Positions 49,866-59,662 of a DNA stretch of 64,000 nt are shown one piece after another. Positions within the stretch are counted from its first letter, which is position 1; each line of letters begins with the position of its first letter. The position numbers and the translations under genes were made by a program. This DNA is from Providencia manganoxydans (GTDB lineage Bacteria > Pseudomonadota > Gammaproteobacteria > Enterobacterales > Enterobacteriaceae), in assembly GCF_016618195.1 (NCBI RefSeq), contig NZ_CP067099.1, positions 3,658,001 through 3,722,000 of the forward strand, given 5' to 3'. A model generated the notes under the pieces. That model was not told the origin of the DNA and did not search any database. It saw only the letters and a list, made by a program, of their open reading frames with translations.

Positions 49866-50788
49866 ACTTTTTCGACCTCCGGACGACCCAGAATGCCGGT
49901 TGGCATGATCAACAACACACCAATTAATAATCCAAATGACACAACGTCTTTATATTCAGTGCTTAAATAAGCCGATGTCATCGCCTCAGCAACACCGAGG
50001 ATCAGGCCACCTAACATGGCGCCAGGGATACTCCCAATTCCCCCCAGTACCGCAGCGGTAAAGGCTTTCATTCCAGCCATAAACCCAATGTATGGGTTGA
50101 TAACACCATAAAATTGCCCCAATAATACACCCGCAACAGCAGCCATTGCTGCACCGATGACAAAGGTTAAAGAAATGACGCGATCGGTGTTAATTCCTAG
50201 CAAACTCGCCATTTTTAAATCTTCAGCACATGCGCGGCATGCCCTACCCATCCGTGAATAACGAATAAATACCGTTAGCGCTAACATGGCTAGCAAAGTC
50301 ACAACCCAAATAGTCAGCTGCATTTTGCTAATGGTCGCTTCGAAACCATCACTTTCACCTAATACCCACTGCCCTGTGATCAGACTCGGTAGTGCGAGAT
50401 CACGGGAGCCTTGAGATAGGCTAACGTAGTTTTGTAGGAAAATTGACATCCCGATCGCGGAGATCAGCGCTATTAGTCTTTTTGAATGGCGAACTGGCCG
50501 ATAAGCGACACGCTCAATACTCCAGCCATAAGAACTTGAAACAACAATTGCTGCCACAAATGCCGCAGCGATAAGGATCCATCCAACATCAATCCCTAAC
50601 ATCATCAGGCCGGCGATCACAATAAACGAAACATAGCTACCTATCATGTACACTTCGCCATGCGCAAAGTTAATCATACCTATAATGCCATAAACCATAG
50701 TATAGCCGATGGCAATCAGCGCATAGGTACTGCCTAGTGTTAAGCCATTAAGGAACTGTTGGATAAAATAAAGAATTTGATCTGACAT
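49862..50788 (-). CDS. livH: Branched-chain amino acid ABC transporter permease LivH
   Basis: A 308-residue permease, the E. coli length. The start [38 protein letters not shown] sequence and [15 protein letters not shown] are conserved LivH elements. It forms the transmembrane pair with LivM. It starts 90 bp after the livK stop, with a hairpin in between. Confidence 0.97.
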   Translation of the reverse strand: MSDQILYFIQQFLNGLTLGSTYALIAIGYTMVYGIIGMINFAHGEVYMIGSYVSFIVIAGLMMLGIDVGWILIAAAFVAAIVVSSSYGWSIERVAYRPVRHSKRLIALISAIGMSIFLQNYVSLSQGSRDLALPSLITGQWVLGESDGFEATISKMQLTIWVVTLLAMLALTVFIRYSRMGRACRACAEDLKMASLLGINTDRVISLTFVIGAAMAAVAGVLLGQFYGVINPYIGFMAGMKAFTAAVLGGIGSIPGAMLGGLILGVAEAMTSAYLSTEYKDVVSFGLLIGVLLIMPTGILGRPEVEKV

Positions 50789-50830
50789 AAGGCTATCCTT
50801 TCATACTACTATCCCTAAACAGAGTGCAGA

Positions 50831-50860
50831 AACCGGAAGCAGCATAGCTCACTTCCGGTT
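50831..50860 (-). other. Hairpin between livK and livH
   Basis: AACCGGAAG (50831-50839) pairs with CTTCCGGTT (50852-50860), loop 12 nt, without a U-run. A stabilising or attenuating intercistronic hairpin would allow more binding protein than permease, as is common in ABC operons. Confidence 0.65.
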
Positions 50861-50878
50861 AGCGCCTGAATAGTAAGA

Positions 50879-51988
50879 TTACTTCACCGCAGTGGATGTG
50901 CCATCTGCATGCCATTCGAATACACCAAACTCAAAACCTTTCAAGTCCCCATTAGGCTGCCAACTCAATGTTCCCATTACAGTATCAACAGGATTGGCTT
51001 TTAGATCTTTAGCCAAATCTTCTGGTTCACGGCTCCCCGTACGCTCCATTGCCGTTGTCAGACCTTGGATTGCTGCATACGTTGTCCAAACGAATGGACC
51101 GGTTGGATCTTCTTTTTTAGCTTTGATCGCATCAACAATCGGTTGGTTTGTTGGTACTTGATCGTAGCGTTTAGGCAACGTCACTAACATGCCTTCAGAG
51201 GCTTCGCCGGCAATATTCGACAGTGATGAGTTACCAACACCTTCAGGCCCCATAAAACGAATATTCAAACCTGACTGTTTTGCTTGGCGTAAAATTTGCC
51301 CCATTTCTGGGTAGTAACCACCAAAGTAGACGAAATCGACGTTCTCTTTTTTCAATTTCGCAACTAACGCAGAGAAGTCTTTATCACCTGCGGTCACACC
51401 TTCAAACATGACTTCTTTGACACCTGCTTTGTTCAAGTTTTCGCGCACAGAGCGCGCTAAGCCTTCACCGTACTGTTGTTTATCATGAACGACCGCAATA
51501 CGTTTAGGTTTGACTTGATCCATTATATATTTCGCCGCTGTTGGCCCTTGGTCTGAATCCAACCCCGTAGTACGCATGATCATTTGATAACCACGCGTGG
51601 TTAAATCAGCATTAGTCGCGGCAGGGGTGATCATGATAACGCCTTCATCTTCATAGATATCAGATGCTGGCTGTGTTGAAGAAGAGCACAGGTGACCGAT
51701 AACATAGCGGATACCATCGTTGATAACTTTGTTTGCCACGGCGACCGCTTGTTTTGGGTCACATGCGTCATCATATTCCACCGCAACTAAGGTATCGCCA
51801 TTAATACCGCCTTTTGCATTGATATCAGCAACCGCTTGGCGCGCCCCTGTAAATTCCATATCGCCATATTGAGCAACAGGACCTGACATAGCACCAACAA
51901 CCGCGATTTTAATTTCTTTAGCCCATACCGCTTGGCTAAATGCCATCGCAATACATCCCGCTAATAATGCTTTATTCATTTGTTTCAT
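50879..51988 (-). CDS. livK: Branched-chain/leucine-binding periplasmic protein
   Basis: Periplasmic binding protein of about 369 residues that delivers leucine or all branched-chain amino acids to LivHMGF. A signal peptide ([19 protein letters not shown], then AVWA) precedes [38 protein letters not shown] and the [18 protein letters not shown] end are diagnostic. The start is placed at 51988; Met at 51979 is possible. Residues mix LivJ and LivK features, and E. coli has two such proteins while only this one is here, so it may bind all three. The symbol follows its position before livH. Confidence 0.93.
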   Translation of the reverse strand: MKQMNKALLAGCIAMAFSQAVWAKEIKIAVVGAMSGPVAQYGDMEFTGARQAVADINAKGGINGDTLVAVEYDDACDPKQAVAVANKVINDGIRYVIGHLCSSSTQPASDIYEDEGVIMITPAATNADLTTRGYQMIMRTTGLDSDQGPTAAKYIMDQVKPKRIAVVHDKQQYGEGLARSVRENLNKAGVKEVMFEGVTAGDKDFSALVAKLKKENVDFVYFGGYYPEMGQILRQAKQSGLNIRFMGPEGVGNSSLSNIAGEASEGMLVTLPKRYDQVPTNQPIVDAIKAKKEDPTGPFVWTTYAAIQGLTTAMERTGSREPEDLAKDLKANPVDTVMGTLSWQPNGDLKGFEFGVFEWHADGTSTAVK

Positions 51989-52379
51989 TCGTCCGTCCCC
52001 ATCTTTATGGTTCCGCATGATTCTGCGTGTTTGTGTTTGATTTGTTGTAGATTATTATAATTGGTATTAATCTATACTTTATATTTCAATGCATAGCCAA
52101 TAAGACCATATATTTCATAACATTAAACAAGATAAATATGCTAAATAGCAAATGGATATGATAGATAATTACGTTATAAGCAGAATAAAAATCTAATGTT
52201 AATCGGTAGTTTTTGGCTAAATGCTAGTGTTATATTCTAGTTAAATTTAAATAAATCCGAGCTAAACTCGGAAGATCTCTTCAAGCCAAATTTTTAACTC
52301 TAAAATCTAAAAATCGGTTACAGATCACTCTGTCGGCAGGTGTGACTGAAAAATGAACGGGGAAACAGCTACAAATATC
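51989..52379. other. Divergent promoter region of livK and panM
   Basis: An AT-rich gap of about 390 bp. A short hairpin TCCGAG (52256-52261) with CTCGGA (52267-52272) was seen. It presumably contains the livK promoter, which in E. coli responds to Lrp and leucine; no specific site could be assigned. Confidence 0.4.
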
Positions 52380-52784
52380 ATGAAACTGACAATAATTCCT
52401 TTGGTGGATCCTACTGAACAACAATATCTTGACCTGTACAAAATCTGGACAGACCAGACCCGAAATCACGTCGATGATCTGATTAAATCAGAACAAAAAA
52501 TCTATGCGGCGCGTTTTAATGATCGCCTACTTGGTGCTGCAAAAGTGCAAATTAACCACCAACAAGGAATTATTAGCCACTTTTTAATACGTGAGATCAC
52601 CCGCCGTCGTGGTGTAGGGCTTTATTTGCTGGATGAAATTTGCCGACAACAGCCCCAAGTCACGCATTGGCTGTTTAGTTTAGAAGACGTTACCGATACA
52701 AATAAAAATATACTCATACCGTTTTTATTAGCCTGCGGCTTTACGGAAACAGCAAATGAAAATCAATGGGAAAAGCGAGTTTAA
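52380..52784 (+). CDS. panM: PanM, maturation factor of aspartate decarboxylase PanD
   Basis: A 134-residue GNAT-fold protein required, with acetyl-CoA, for self-processing of PanD in pantothenate synthesis. YAARFNDRLLGAAKVQ and the acetyl-CoA loop REITRRRGVGLYLLDEI match E. coli PanM. The start MKLTIIPL (52380) follows E. coli; an in-frame ATG at 52353 is possible and the ribosome binding site does not settle it. It is divergent from livK, the E. coli location. It precedes yaeR by 4 bp. Confidence 0.9.
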   Translation: MKLTIIPLVDPTEQQYLDLYKIWTDQTRNHVDDLIKSEQKIYAARFNDRLLGAAKVQINHQQGIISHFLIREITRRRGVGLYLLDEICRQQPQVTHWLFSLEDVTDTNKNILIPFLLACGFTETANENQWEKRV

Positions 52785-52788
52785 TTAG

Positions 52789-53178
52789 ATGAAACTAAAA
52801 CGGATCCATCATGTTGCCATCATTGCTTCTGATTACGCATTGAGTAAACATTTTTATTGCCAGATCTTAGGTATGCATTTATTGGAAGAACATTATCGAG
52901 TAGAGTCTGATTCGTGGAAGGCCGATTTAGCACTAGATAATCAGTATCAAATTGAATTGTTTAGTTTTCCAACGCCACCACCACGTCTAAGTTACCCCGA
53001 AGCTTGTGGCTTACGTCATTTGGCGTTTAGCGTTGATGATCTTGATAAGTGGATTGATTATTTGCGCCAACATGATGTGGCTTGTGAAGCACCACGAGTG
53101 GATCCCTATACACAAAAAAGATTTACCTTTTTTGCTGATCCTGATGGATTACCCCTAGAGCTATATAGTGAGTCATAA
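52789..53178 (+). CDS. yaeR: VOC-family protein YaeR
   Basis: A 129-residue vicinal-oxygen-chelate (glyoxalase/dioxygenase fold) protein. HHVAIIASDYALSKHFYCQILGM, ACGLRHLAFSVDD and RVDPYTQKRFTFFADPDGLPLELY match E. coli YaeR, including the metal-ligand His and Glu positions. The substrate is not known. In E. coli yaeR lies elsewhere (by tilS); here it forms a pair with panM and converges on rpoH. Confidence 0.9.
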   Translation: MKLKRIHHVAIIASDYALSKHFYCQILGMHLLEEHYRVESDSWKADLALDNQYQIELFSFPTPPPRLSYPEACGLRHLAFSVDDLDKWIDYLRQHDVACEAPRVDPYTQKRFTFFADPDGLPLELYSES

Positions 53179-53186
53179 AATAATTT

Positions 53187-53228
53187 CTGCATTTATTGCA
53201 CCATAGTGATTGGTAACAATAAATGCAG
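53187..53228. terminator. 12-bp inverted repeat between yaeR and rpoH
   Basis: CTGCATTTATTG (53187-53198) is the exact complement of CAATAAATGCAG (53217-53228), loop 18 nt. It lies between convergent genes and likely acts as a shared terminator or 3'-end stabiliser, though T-runs are weak. Confidence 0.65.
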
Positions 53229-53250
53229 GAGTAGATAGATTAAAAGAAGA

Positions 53251-54129
53251 TTAGTATTCGTCTTCTTCGTCATCTTCCATAGCAGCACGCAATTTTTTCA
53301 TTGCGTTTTTTTCCAGCTGGCGGACACGTTCAGCAGAAACACCATATTTGTCAGCCAGTTCTTGTAACGTCGTTTTATTATCATCATCCAACCAACGCGC
53401 GCGAATGATGTCTTGGCTACGTTCGTCTAATGAATCTAAAGCATCTGCAAGGCGATCTGTCGCATGGCTTTCCCAGTTATCTTCTTCGATAGAACCTGCA
53501 AAATCCGACGACTTATCTTGCAAGTACAGCACAGGCGCAACAGGCTGACCAAAATCACCGCTGTCATCATCGTCTGACATATCAAATGCCATGTCTTGCG
53601 CAGACATACGGGATTCCATTTCACGGACATCTTTTGTGCTAACACCCAGCTCTTTTGCCACCATATCTACTTCATCTTGATTAAACCAACCAAGACGTTT
53701 TTTGTTTTTTCTTAAGTTAAAAAACAGCTTACGTTGTGATTTAGTGGTTGCAACTTTAACAATACGCCAATTACGTAAGACGTATTCATGAATTTCAGCT
53801 TTGATCCAATGAACAGCGAAAGAAACTAAGCGAACGCCAACTTCTGGATTAAAGCGACGAACGGCCTTCATCAGGCCAATATTTCCTTCTTGAATGAGAT
53901 CTGCCTGCGGTAAACCATAGCCTGCGTAGCTACGAGCCACATGGATCACAAAACGCAGGTGCGATAGGATCAATTGTTTTGCCGCATCCAGATCACCATG
54001 GTAATGCAGCCGTTCAGCAAGTTCCTTTTCTTCCTCAGCGGTGAGCATAGGATAAGCATTAGCCGCCCGCATATAGGCTTCAATACTTCCTTGCGGAACA
54101 AGTGCTAATGATTGCATGTCTTTGGTCAT
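53251..54129 (-). CDS. rpoH: RNA polymerase heat-shock sigma factor RpoH (sigma-32)
   Basis: A 292-residue sigma factor directing heat-shock gene transcription. Region 2 ([22 protein letters not shown]), the RpoH box QRKLFFNLR, and region 4 ([19 protein letters not shown]) are intact. It is slightly longer than E. coli (284) with an acidic DDEEDEY tail. In E. coli rpoH translation is controlled by an RNA thermometer covering the start and early coding region; folding of this mRNA was not tested. It lies next to ftsX as in E. coli. Confidence 0.98.
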   Translation of the reverse strand: MTKDMQSLALVPQGSIEAYMRAANAYPMLTAEEEKELAERLHYHGDLDAAKQLILSHLRFVIHVARSYAGYGLPQADLIQEGNIGLMKAVRRFNPEVGVRLVSFAVHWIKAEIHEYVLRNWRIVKVATTKSQRKLFFNLRKNKKRLGWFNQDEVDMVAKELGVSTKDVREMESRMSAQDMAFDMSDDDDSGDFGQPVAPVLYLQDKSSDFAGSIEEDNWESHATDRLADALDSLDERSQDIIRARWLDDDNKTTLQELADKYGVSAERVRQLEKNAMKKLRAAMEDDEEDEY

Positions 54130-54302
54130 TCAGATCCTCATTGAAAATAATATAAAAGAGATTAATTCGATGTGATATACGAGATTAGTGAAACGTAGTT
54201 TAGCAGTTTTAGTGAGTCAAATAAATGACACTTACTATTATCGCAGCAAGTCAAAGTCAGACATTTGTAAAACTCAAAAGTTCCTACTTATATCGTTTTT
54301 TT

Positions 54303-54340
54303 TATCGGCACAGTCGGCAAAGTTGACCGCTGTGCCGATA
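54303..54340. other. 11-bp inverted repeat after ftsX
   Basis: TATCGGCACAG (54303-54313) pairs with CTGTGCCGATA (54330-54340), loop 16 nt, 10 bp beyond the ftsX stop. On the minus strand it is followed by A's, not U's, so 3'-end stabilisation is more likely than classical termination. The rpoH promoters must lie in the following 170 bp. Confidence 0.6.
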
Positions 54341-54349
54341 ATACTATGA

Positions 54350-55327
54350 TTACTCAGGTGTAAAATGGCGTAGATGCTGAACTGTTGCTAGCCACGCGGC
54401 CACCCAACCAATCATTGCTGACATAAGAATAACCAATAATGATTCTTCCCATAGCAGTCCTTCGATATGGAATTGTGTGCCAAAGACACTCGCAACTTGG
54501 GTCACAACATCGGATAACTTCCAAACCAATAGTGCAGACATAATCAGGGAGATCACTGCACCAAGTGCCCCCATTAGCAAGCCGCCATGTAGGAATGGCC
54601 GCATAATAAATCCATCTGTCGCACCGATGAGTTTCATAACATTAATGGTATCTCGACGGGCAAAAATATTTAAACGTACACTATTACCAATAACAAGGAA
54701 TAGCGACACAATCATTAAAACACCAATCACCGTCGCAATTTGCCCAACCAACTGAGTCAACGCCGCAAGTCGAGAGAACCAGCTGTCATCCATGCGTACT
54801 TCTTCAATACCACTAACCTGACCGACTCGGTCACGTAAGGTGGTTAACACCTCTGAGCTTTGAAAATCAATTTTTGGTGTAATGATTGCCACAGCAGGTA
54901 ATGGGTTTTCTTCTAACATATCAAGTGCGGTACTAAAACCCGACCAACTACGGAACTCGCTCATCGCTTGATCACGTGACAAGTAGTTTACACTTTCAAC
55001 CCCATCAAGGGCTTGCAGTTGATTAACCACATTTTGTCCACCTTGCTCATCAAGGGATTTATCTAAATAAACAGTAAGCTGAGGCGTCGGATACCATTGG
55101 TTTGCTGCTTGAGCAACGTTTTTCCAAACAATGTAACAAAGACTTGGTAAAGCTAAAGAAATTGCAATTACCATAACCGTCAAAAAGGTCGCTAGAGGCT
55201 GTCTTAGCATATCCGCAATCGTATTTAACCATGCATAACGCCATTGCTCACGCCAGCCACCTTTCAACGCTTTGGTTTTTGACTGCATTGGCCTTTCTGG
55301 TCTACCTTTGCGTACATTTTTAGCCAT
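54350..55327 (-). CDS. ftsX: Cell division protein FtsX
   Basis: A 325-residue membrane component of the FtsEX complex, which activates septal amidases through EnvC. It has four membrane helices: one near residue 45-70 and three in the C-terminal third, flanking the region with [15 protein letters not shown]. The start [11 protein letters not shown] at 55327 is preferred, with GGAGG 5 bp upstream; a longer frame begins at 55354. It overlaps ftsE by 8 bp. Confidence 0.96.
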   Translation of the reverse strand: MAKNVRKGRPERPMQSKTKALKGGWREQWRYAWLNTIADMLRQPLATFLTVMVIAISLALPSLCYIVWKNVAQAANQWYPTPQLTVYLDKSLDEQGGQNVVNQLQALDGVESVNYLSRDQAMSEFRSWSGFSTALDMLEENPLPAVAIITPKIDFQSSEVLTTLRDRVGQVSGIEEVRMDDSWFSRLAALTQLVGQIATVIGVLMIVSLFLVIGNSVRLNIFARRDTINVMKLIGATDGFIMRPFLHGGLLMGALGAVISLIMSALLVWKLSDVVTQVASVFGTQFHIEGLLWEESLLVILMSAMIGWVAAWLATVQHLRHFTPE

Positions 55328-55985
55328 GTTGACCTCCGACCATTCTTCCTTCACTCAGGGTCAGTACACGGCAGTTACGTCGCTCAATCAATGCAATATC
55401 ATGAGTCGCCATGAGCACCGTTACACCAACACGATTGAACTCTTCAAACAAACGCATGATCCCCTCAGACAATTCGCCATCAAGGTTACCCGTTGGTTCA
55501 TCCGCTAATAACATCGTTGGTTTATTGACTACCGCACGGGCAATACCAACACGTTGTTGCTCACCGCCAGATAATTGTATTGGCAGGTTTTTTGCTTTAT
55601 CAAGCAAACCAACTTTGTCCAAAGCCGCCGAAACTCGACGACGAATATCTTCTGAACTCGCCCCTGAAATAATCAATGGCATCGCGACGTTGTCATAAAC
55701 TGTTCTATCAAATAGCAGGTGATGATCTTGAAAAATCATCCCAATTTGCCTGCGCAAGAAAGGGATCTCCCGATTTTTCAATCGACTGATATCATGACCA
55801 TTAAACAGTATATGCCCTGCACTTGGGCGCTCAATACCACAAATGAGTTTGAGTAGCGTACTTTTACCGGCACCTGAGTGCCCAGTTAAAAAAGCCATCT
55901 CTCCCGGTTGCAGATGAAAATCTACCCCCTGAAGAGCCTGCCGGCCACCACGATAAGCTTTACTGACATGTTCAAAGCGGATCAT
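55320..55985 (-). CDS. ftsE: Cell division ATPase FtsE
   Basis: A 221-residue ABC ATPase partner of FtsX. Walker A is GHSGAGKST, the signature motif is [14 protein letters not shown], and Walker B is [12 protein letters not shown]. The start [20 protein letters not shown] is conserved. It begins 6 bp after the ftsY stop, in the ftsYEX operon. Confidence 0.98.
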   Translation of the reverse strand: MIRFEHVSKAYRGGRQALQGVDFHLQPGEMAFLTGHSGAGKSTLLKLICGIERPSAGHILFNGHDISRLKNREIPFLRRQIGMIFQDHHLLFDRTVYDNVAMPLIISGASSEDIRRRVSAALDKVGLLDKAKNLPIQLSGGEQQRVGIARAVVNKPTMLLADEPTGNLDGELSEGIMRLFEEFNRVGVTVLMATHDIALIERRNCRVLTLSEGRMVGGQHG

Positions 55986-55991
55986 CGAAAA

Positions 55992-57962
55992 TTATTCCTC
56001 TCGGGCAAATAGAGCCTCGATAAAGTCGTCTGCTTTAAATGGGCGCAAATCTTCAATTCCCTCACCAATACCGATATAACGAATAGGAATACCGAATTGA
56101 TCAGCAATAGAGAAGATAACCCCACCTTTTGCTGTACCATCGAGCTTAGTCAATGTAATACCTGTCAGACCTACAGCATCATTAAAAAGTTTCGCCTGAC
56201 TGACAGCATTTTGTCCAGTACTTGCATCTAAGGTTAGCATGATTTCATGCGGCGCTTCTTCGTCCAGTTTCTTCATGACTCGGACGATTTTTTTCAATTC
56301 TTCCATCAAGTGCGCTTTGTTTTGCAAGCGACCTGCGGTATCAGCGATAAGAACATCCACACCTTTTGCTTGTGCAGATTGAATGGCATCAAAAATCACA
56401 GATGCAGGATCGGCACCCGTATGTTGAGCGACAACAGGGATCTGATTACGCTCACCCCATACTTGTAATTGCTCAACCGCCGCAGCACGGAAAGTGTCTC
56501 CAGCCGCTAACATGACGCTTTTCCCTTCGGACTGATACTGGCGAGCTAATTTACCAATGGTGGTTGTTTTACCCACACCATTAACCCCAACCATAAGAAT
56601 AACATAGGGTTTCTTGTCTTCAATAACCAGCGGTTTGTCCGCACCTGCTAAAATATCAGACATTTCTTCACGCAGACGACCATATAACGCTTCTGCATTT
56701 TTTAAATCTTTACGACTTGCATGTGCAGTTAAGTTATCAATGATCTTGCGCGTAGTTTCAACGCCAACATCGGCGATCAACAGCTGTTCTTCTAATTCAT
56801 CAAAAAGATCATCATCAATTTTTTTCCCCGTGAATAAACCAAGGAAACCTGAACCTAAATTTTGACGAGTTTTTAATAAACCTTTTTTCAAACGACTAAA
56901 GAAACCTTCTTTTTTCGGTTTCTCTTGTTCAACTTGCTTAGGCTCTTCCTCTTCGGTTTGTTCACTGAGAACTTCATCGCGTAATGCAACAATTTCTTGT
57001 GCTTCAAGCTCAGCTTGTTCCGCAGCTTGGCGTTGACGCTCGGCTTCTTCTTCCGCTACACGCGCCGCTTCCGCAGCTTGGCGATCACGTTCCGCTTGCT
57101 CTGCTGCGGCTTTCGCAGCCGCCAGCTCTGCTTGGCGTTGACGCTCGGCTTCCTCTTCCGCTACACGCGCCGCTTCTGCGGCTTGGCGATCACGTTCGGC
57201 TTGCTCTGCTGCGGCTTTCGCTGCTGCCTGCTCTGCTTGACGTTGGCGTTCAGCTTCTTCTTCCGCTACACGCGCCGCTTCCGCGGCTTGGCGATCACGT
57301 TCCGCTTGCTCTGCTGCGGCTTTCGCTGCCGACAGCTCTGCTTGACGTTGGCGCTCGGCTTCTTCTTCCGCTACACGCGCCGCTTCCGCAGCTTGGCGAT
57401 CACGTTCCGCTTGCTCTGCTGCGGCTTTCGCTGCTGCCAGCTCTGCTTGACGTTGACGCTCGGCTTCTTCTTCCGCTACACGCGCCGCTTCCGCAGCTTG
57501 GCGATCACGTTCCGCTTGCTCTGCTGCGGCTTTCGCTGCTGCCAGCTCTGCTTGACGTTGGCGTTCAGCTTCTTCTTCCGCTACACGCGCCGCTTCTGCG
57601 GCTTGGCGATCACGTTCCGCTTGTTCTTGCGCGGCTTTCTCAGCCGCCAGCTCTGCTTGACGTTGGCGTTCAGCTTCTTCTTGAGCTGCTTTTAACTCAG
57701 CTTGCTGTGCTTGATGTAAGCGCTCCGCCTCTTCTTCAGCTGCCTTAATTGCCGCTTGCTCTTGCGCTTGCTTCTCTTGATACTGGCGCTCGGCTTCATC
57801 TTCAGCTGCTTTGATGGCAGCTTCATTATCTTGTTGTTGCAGCTCATTCGCTTTAGCAGCATCTATTTTTTGTTGTTCTGCTTCTTGCTGTTGGGTCTCT
57901 TTTTCGTCTTTACGACCAAAACCCAACCATGAGAAAAAGCCTTTTTTCTTGTCTTTAGCCAT
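55992..57962 (-). CDS. ftsY: Signal recognition particle receptor FtsY, with expanded repeat domain
   Basis: A 656-residue SRP receptor GTPase (E. coli 497). The membrane-targeting N-terminus (KKKGFFSWLGFGRKDE) leads into a long acidic, Ala/Glu/Arg/Gln-rich region of 35-residue repeats (about residues 100-315), a second FFSRLKKGLLKTRQNLGSG segment, and the NG domain with GVNGVGKTTT, DTAGRLQ and TKLDGTAKGG. It docks ribosome-SRP complexes to the SecYEG translocon. The extra length compared with E. coli comes from the repeats. First gene of ftsYEX. Confidence 0.97.
   Translation of the reverse strand: MAKDKKKGFFSWLGFGRKDEKETQQQEAEQQKIDAAKANELQQQDNEAAIKAAEDEAERQYQEKQAQEQAAIKAAEEEAERLHQAQQAELKAAQEEAERQRQAELAAEKAAQEQAERDRQAAEAARVAEEEAERQRQAELAAAKAAAEQAERDRQAAEAARVAEEEAERQRQAELAAAKAAAEQAERDRQAAEAARVAEEEAERQRQAELSAAKAAAEQAERDRQAAEAARVAEEEAERQRQAEQAAAKAAAEQAERDRQAAEAARVAEEEAERQRQAELAAAKAAAEQAERDRQAAEAARVAEEEAERQRQAAEQAELEAQEIVALRDEVLSEQTEEEEPKQVEQEKPKKEGFFSRLKKGLLKTRQNLGSGFLGLFTGKKIDDDLFDELEEQLLIADVGVETTRKIIDNLTAHASRKDLKNAEALYGRLREEMSDILAGADKPLVIEDKKPYVILMVGVNGVGKTTTIGKLARQYQSEGKSVMLAAGDTFRAAAVEQLQVWGERNQIPVVAQHTGADPASVIFDAIQSAQAKGVDVLIADTAGRLQNKAHLMEELKKIVRVMKKLDEEAPHEIMLTLDASTGQNAVSQAKLFNDAVGLTGITLTKLDGTAKGGVIFSIADQFGIPIRYIGIGEGIEDLRPFKADDFIEALFAREE
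57034..57660 (-). repeat. Six 105-bp tandem repeats in ftsY
   Basis: The block CGCGCCGCTT recurs at 57061, 57166, 57271, 57376, 57481 and 57586, exactly 105 bp apart. Each unit encodes 35 residues around AARVAEEEAERQRQAEL and AAEQAERDRQ. Units differ by a few, mostly silent, bases. The predicted structure is a long charged helix or coiled coil. Unit number is likely variable between strains. Confidence 0.95.
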
Positions 57963-58310
57963 CAGCCACTACACTCCTCGCGGTAAAAACATGGCGCTTA
58001 ATAATTAAATCGCAATAAAATTACATGCAGTCTATCATTTCATCGCGCTGCAACACATATCTGAAAGAAAAATCATGACAATTTAATCTGATTTTTTAAG
58101 TAAAAACTGTGAAAATGACGCGCTACAATAGATATACTCTCAATAATTCAGGGTGCGGCTAGGCAACTGATGAACCAATCACTAGACGCATAGAACACTA
58201 TGTCACTAGTGCGCATGAACGTAGTCACTCTACCTTAACGAAAAGTGCTACAACTTGAGGTATGGCGAGTATAACATCAATTTTTCGACGCTCAGTTACA
58301 TTGAGCAGCA
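57963..58310. other. Divergent promoter region of ftsY and rsmD
   Basis: About 350 bp without a gene. Its rsmD-proximal part is an ERIC element (58133-58273). No other signal was assigned. Confidence 0.5.
58133..58273. repeat. ERIC element upstream of rsmD (long variant)
   Basis: TATACTCTCAATAATTCAGG at the left, GGCAACTGATGAACCAATCAC and CTATGTCACTAGTGCGCATG in the middle, and CTACAACTTGAGGTATGGCG at the right. It is 141 bp, longer than the usual 127, because of an extra ACCTTAACGAAAAG segment near 58240. It ends 37 bp before the rsmD start. Confidence 0.88.
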
Positions 58311-58922
58311 ATGGATATTATGGCAAAAAAACCACAAAGTGCATCAATCGGTCAAATACGTATCATCGGTGGAAAATGGCGCGGAAGAAAACTCCCTGTC
58401 CGCGATAGTGAGGGCTTACGTCCCACCACCGATAGAATTAAAGAAACCTTATTTAACTGGCTAATGCCTATTGTACGAGATGCGCGTTGCCTTGATTGCT
58501 TTGCGGGTAGTGGCTCACTGGGGTTTGAAGCCCTCTCTCGATTTGCTGATCATGTGACTTTTATTGAATTAGAGAAACAAAACAGCCAGTTACTCACTGA
58601 AAATAAAGCACGTTTGCAAGCAGATAACGCCACAATTGTACAAGGAAATAGCCTTGCAGTGCTTGCACAAACAGGCACCCCTTTTGATGTGGTGTTTATT
58701 GATCCCCCTTTTCGCAAGGGCTTACTACTCGAAACCATTCAACTATTAGAAAAAAACCAATGGTTAGCCGATGAAAGCTGGATATATGTAGAATCAGAAG
58801 CGGAGTCACCACTTACTAACATTCCAACAAATTGGCAGCTGCATCGTGAGAAAATTGCAGGCCAAGTCGCCTATCGTTTATTTATTCGTCATTCAATTGA
58901 GGAAACAAGCCATGCTAATTAA
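58311..58922 (+). CDS. rsmD: 16S rRNA (guanine966-N2)-methyltransferase
   Basis: A 203-residue SAM-dependent methyltransferase acting on G966 of 16S rRNA. GQIRIIGGKWRGRKLPV, GLRPTTDRIKETLFNWL, the SAM motif CLDCFAGSGSLGFEALSR and catalytic DPPF (VVFIDPPFRKG) are present. The start at 58311 is tentative; Met4 (58320) is possible. It overlaps yhhL by 11 bp and is divergent from ftsY, as in E. coli. Confidence 0.95.
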   Translation: MDIMAKKPQSASIGQIRIIGGKWRGRKLPVRDSEGLRPTTDRIKETLFNWLMPIVRDARCLDCFAGSGSLGFEALSRFADHVTFIELEKQNSQLLTENKARLQADNATIVQGNSLAVLAQTGTPFDVVFIDPPFRKGLLLETIQLLEKNQWLADESWIYVESEAESPLTNIPTNWQLHREKIAGQVAYRLFIRHSIEETSHAN

Positions 58923-59199
58923 TGCAGGCCGTGTGCTAATGATTTGTGTTTGGGCATTTATGGTATTCAATTTAATCCATCCATTTCCTAAGCCTCTGAA
59001 GTATTTTATGGATATTGCGATGATCTTTATGATTTTCATGCATGCATTGCAGACTATCTTTTTAAAAGCTACCTTAGCCAAAGACGAAAAATTATCAGGT
59101 TGGCTGCAAACACGTATTTTCTTTTTTGGCGTATTTGAGATGTTAGCCATGCAAAAGAAACAAAAACAAGCCATTGAAGACGCTAAGAAAAAACAATAA
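58912..59199 (+). CDS. yhhL: YhhL, DUF1145 membrane protein
   Basis: A 95-residue protein with two membrane helices (about 6-24 and 36-55) and a basic C-terminus (KKQKQAIEDAKKKQ). GAGGA lies 8 bp before the ATG at 58912, inside the end of rsmD; an upstream in-frame start at 58846 is rejected. Location between rsmD and yhhM matches E. coli yhhL. Function unknown. Confidence 0.88.
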   Translation: MLINAGRVLMICVWAFMVFNLIHPFPKPLKYFMDIAMIFMIFMHALQTIFLKATLAKDEKLSGWLQTRIFFFGVFEMLAMQKKQKQAIEDAKKKQ

Positions 59200-59204
59200 A
59201 ACCG

Positions 59205-59555
59205 TTAATCAGGTATGAAGCCAAGAAACCTTGTCCCTTGCATGCGCAAAGTTCCTTGGCTGCCTTGTTCAATCTCTTGATACTGTTTTTCGGTTACGAT
59301 CACTTTCATCACCTTCATGTTATTCAATGGCTTGAAATAAACTTCGTAGCGGAAAGTTTCCGGTGACACGACATCACGTTCACGAGAGCGCATATTTGGA
59401 TAAGGATAGTCTTTTTTACTTTCTACCACGACGGAGTAGCTAACGGGTAAAGAACTATCATTAATTTCATTTTGCTTGCGTTGGTCAAAAAAACGTTTAG
59501 TCGCTAATACTGCAATAATCGCAAACACAATAATTAATAAAATTGGTTTATTCAT
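59205..59555 (-). CDS. yhhM: YhhM, DUF2500 protein
   Basis: A 116-residue protein with an N-terminal membrane helix (residues 3-19) and a beta-rich soluble domain (YSVVVESKKDYPYPN, YEVYFKPLNNMKVMKVIVTEKQYQEIEQGSQGTL). The family is DUF2500, function unknown. It is convergent with yhhL and divergent from yhhN, as in E. coli. Confidence 0.88.
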   Translation of the reverse strand: MNKPILLIIVFAIIAVLATKRFFDQRKQNEINDSSLPVSYSVVVESKKDYPYPNMRSRERDVVSPETFRYEVYFKPLNNMKVMKVIVTEKQYQEIEQGSQGTLRMQGTRFLGFIPD

Positions 59556-59662
59556 AAATTTAACATTGCACTTAATCTGTTCAACAATATAGTTTATCTT
59601 AATGTCAAAGAACTAATACCACCACAGTTGCTTCATTTATTCGAATCTATAAGGATGTGTTT

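Noticed and set aside
57034..57660. Regular repeats suggesting a CRISPR array
   Set aside because: The period is 105 bp with no unique spacers, and the units are in frame within ftsY.
56984..57748. Long Leu-rich open frames on the plus strand
   Set aside because: They are antisense shadows of the ftsY tandem repeats; the periodic composition keeps several frames open.
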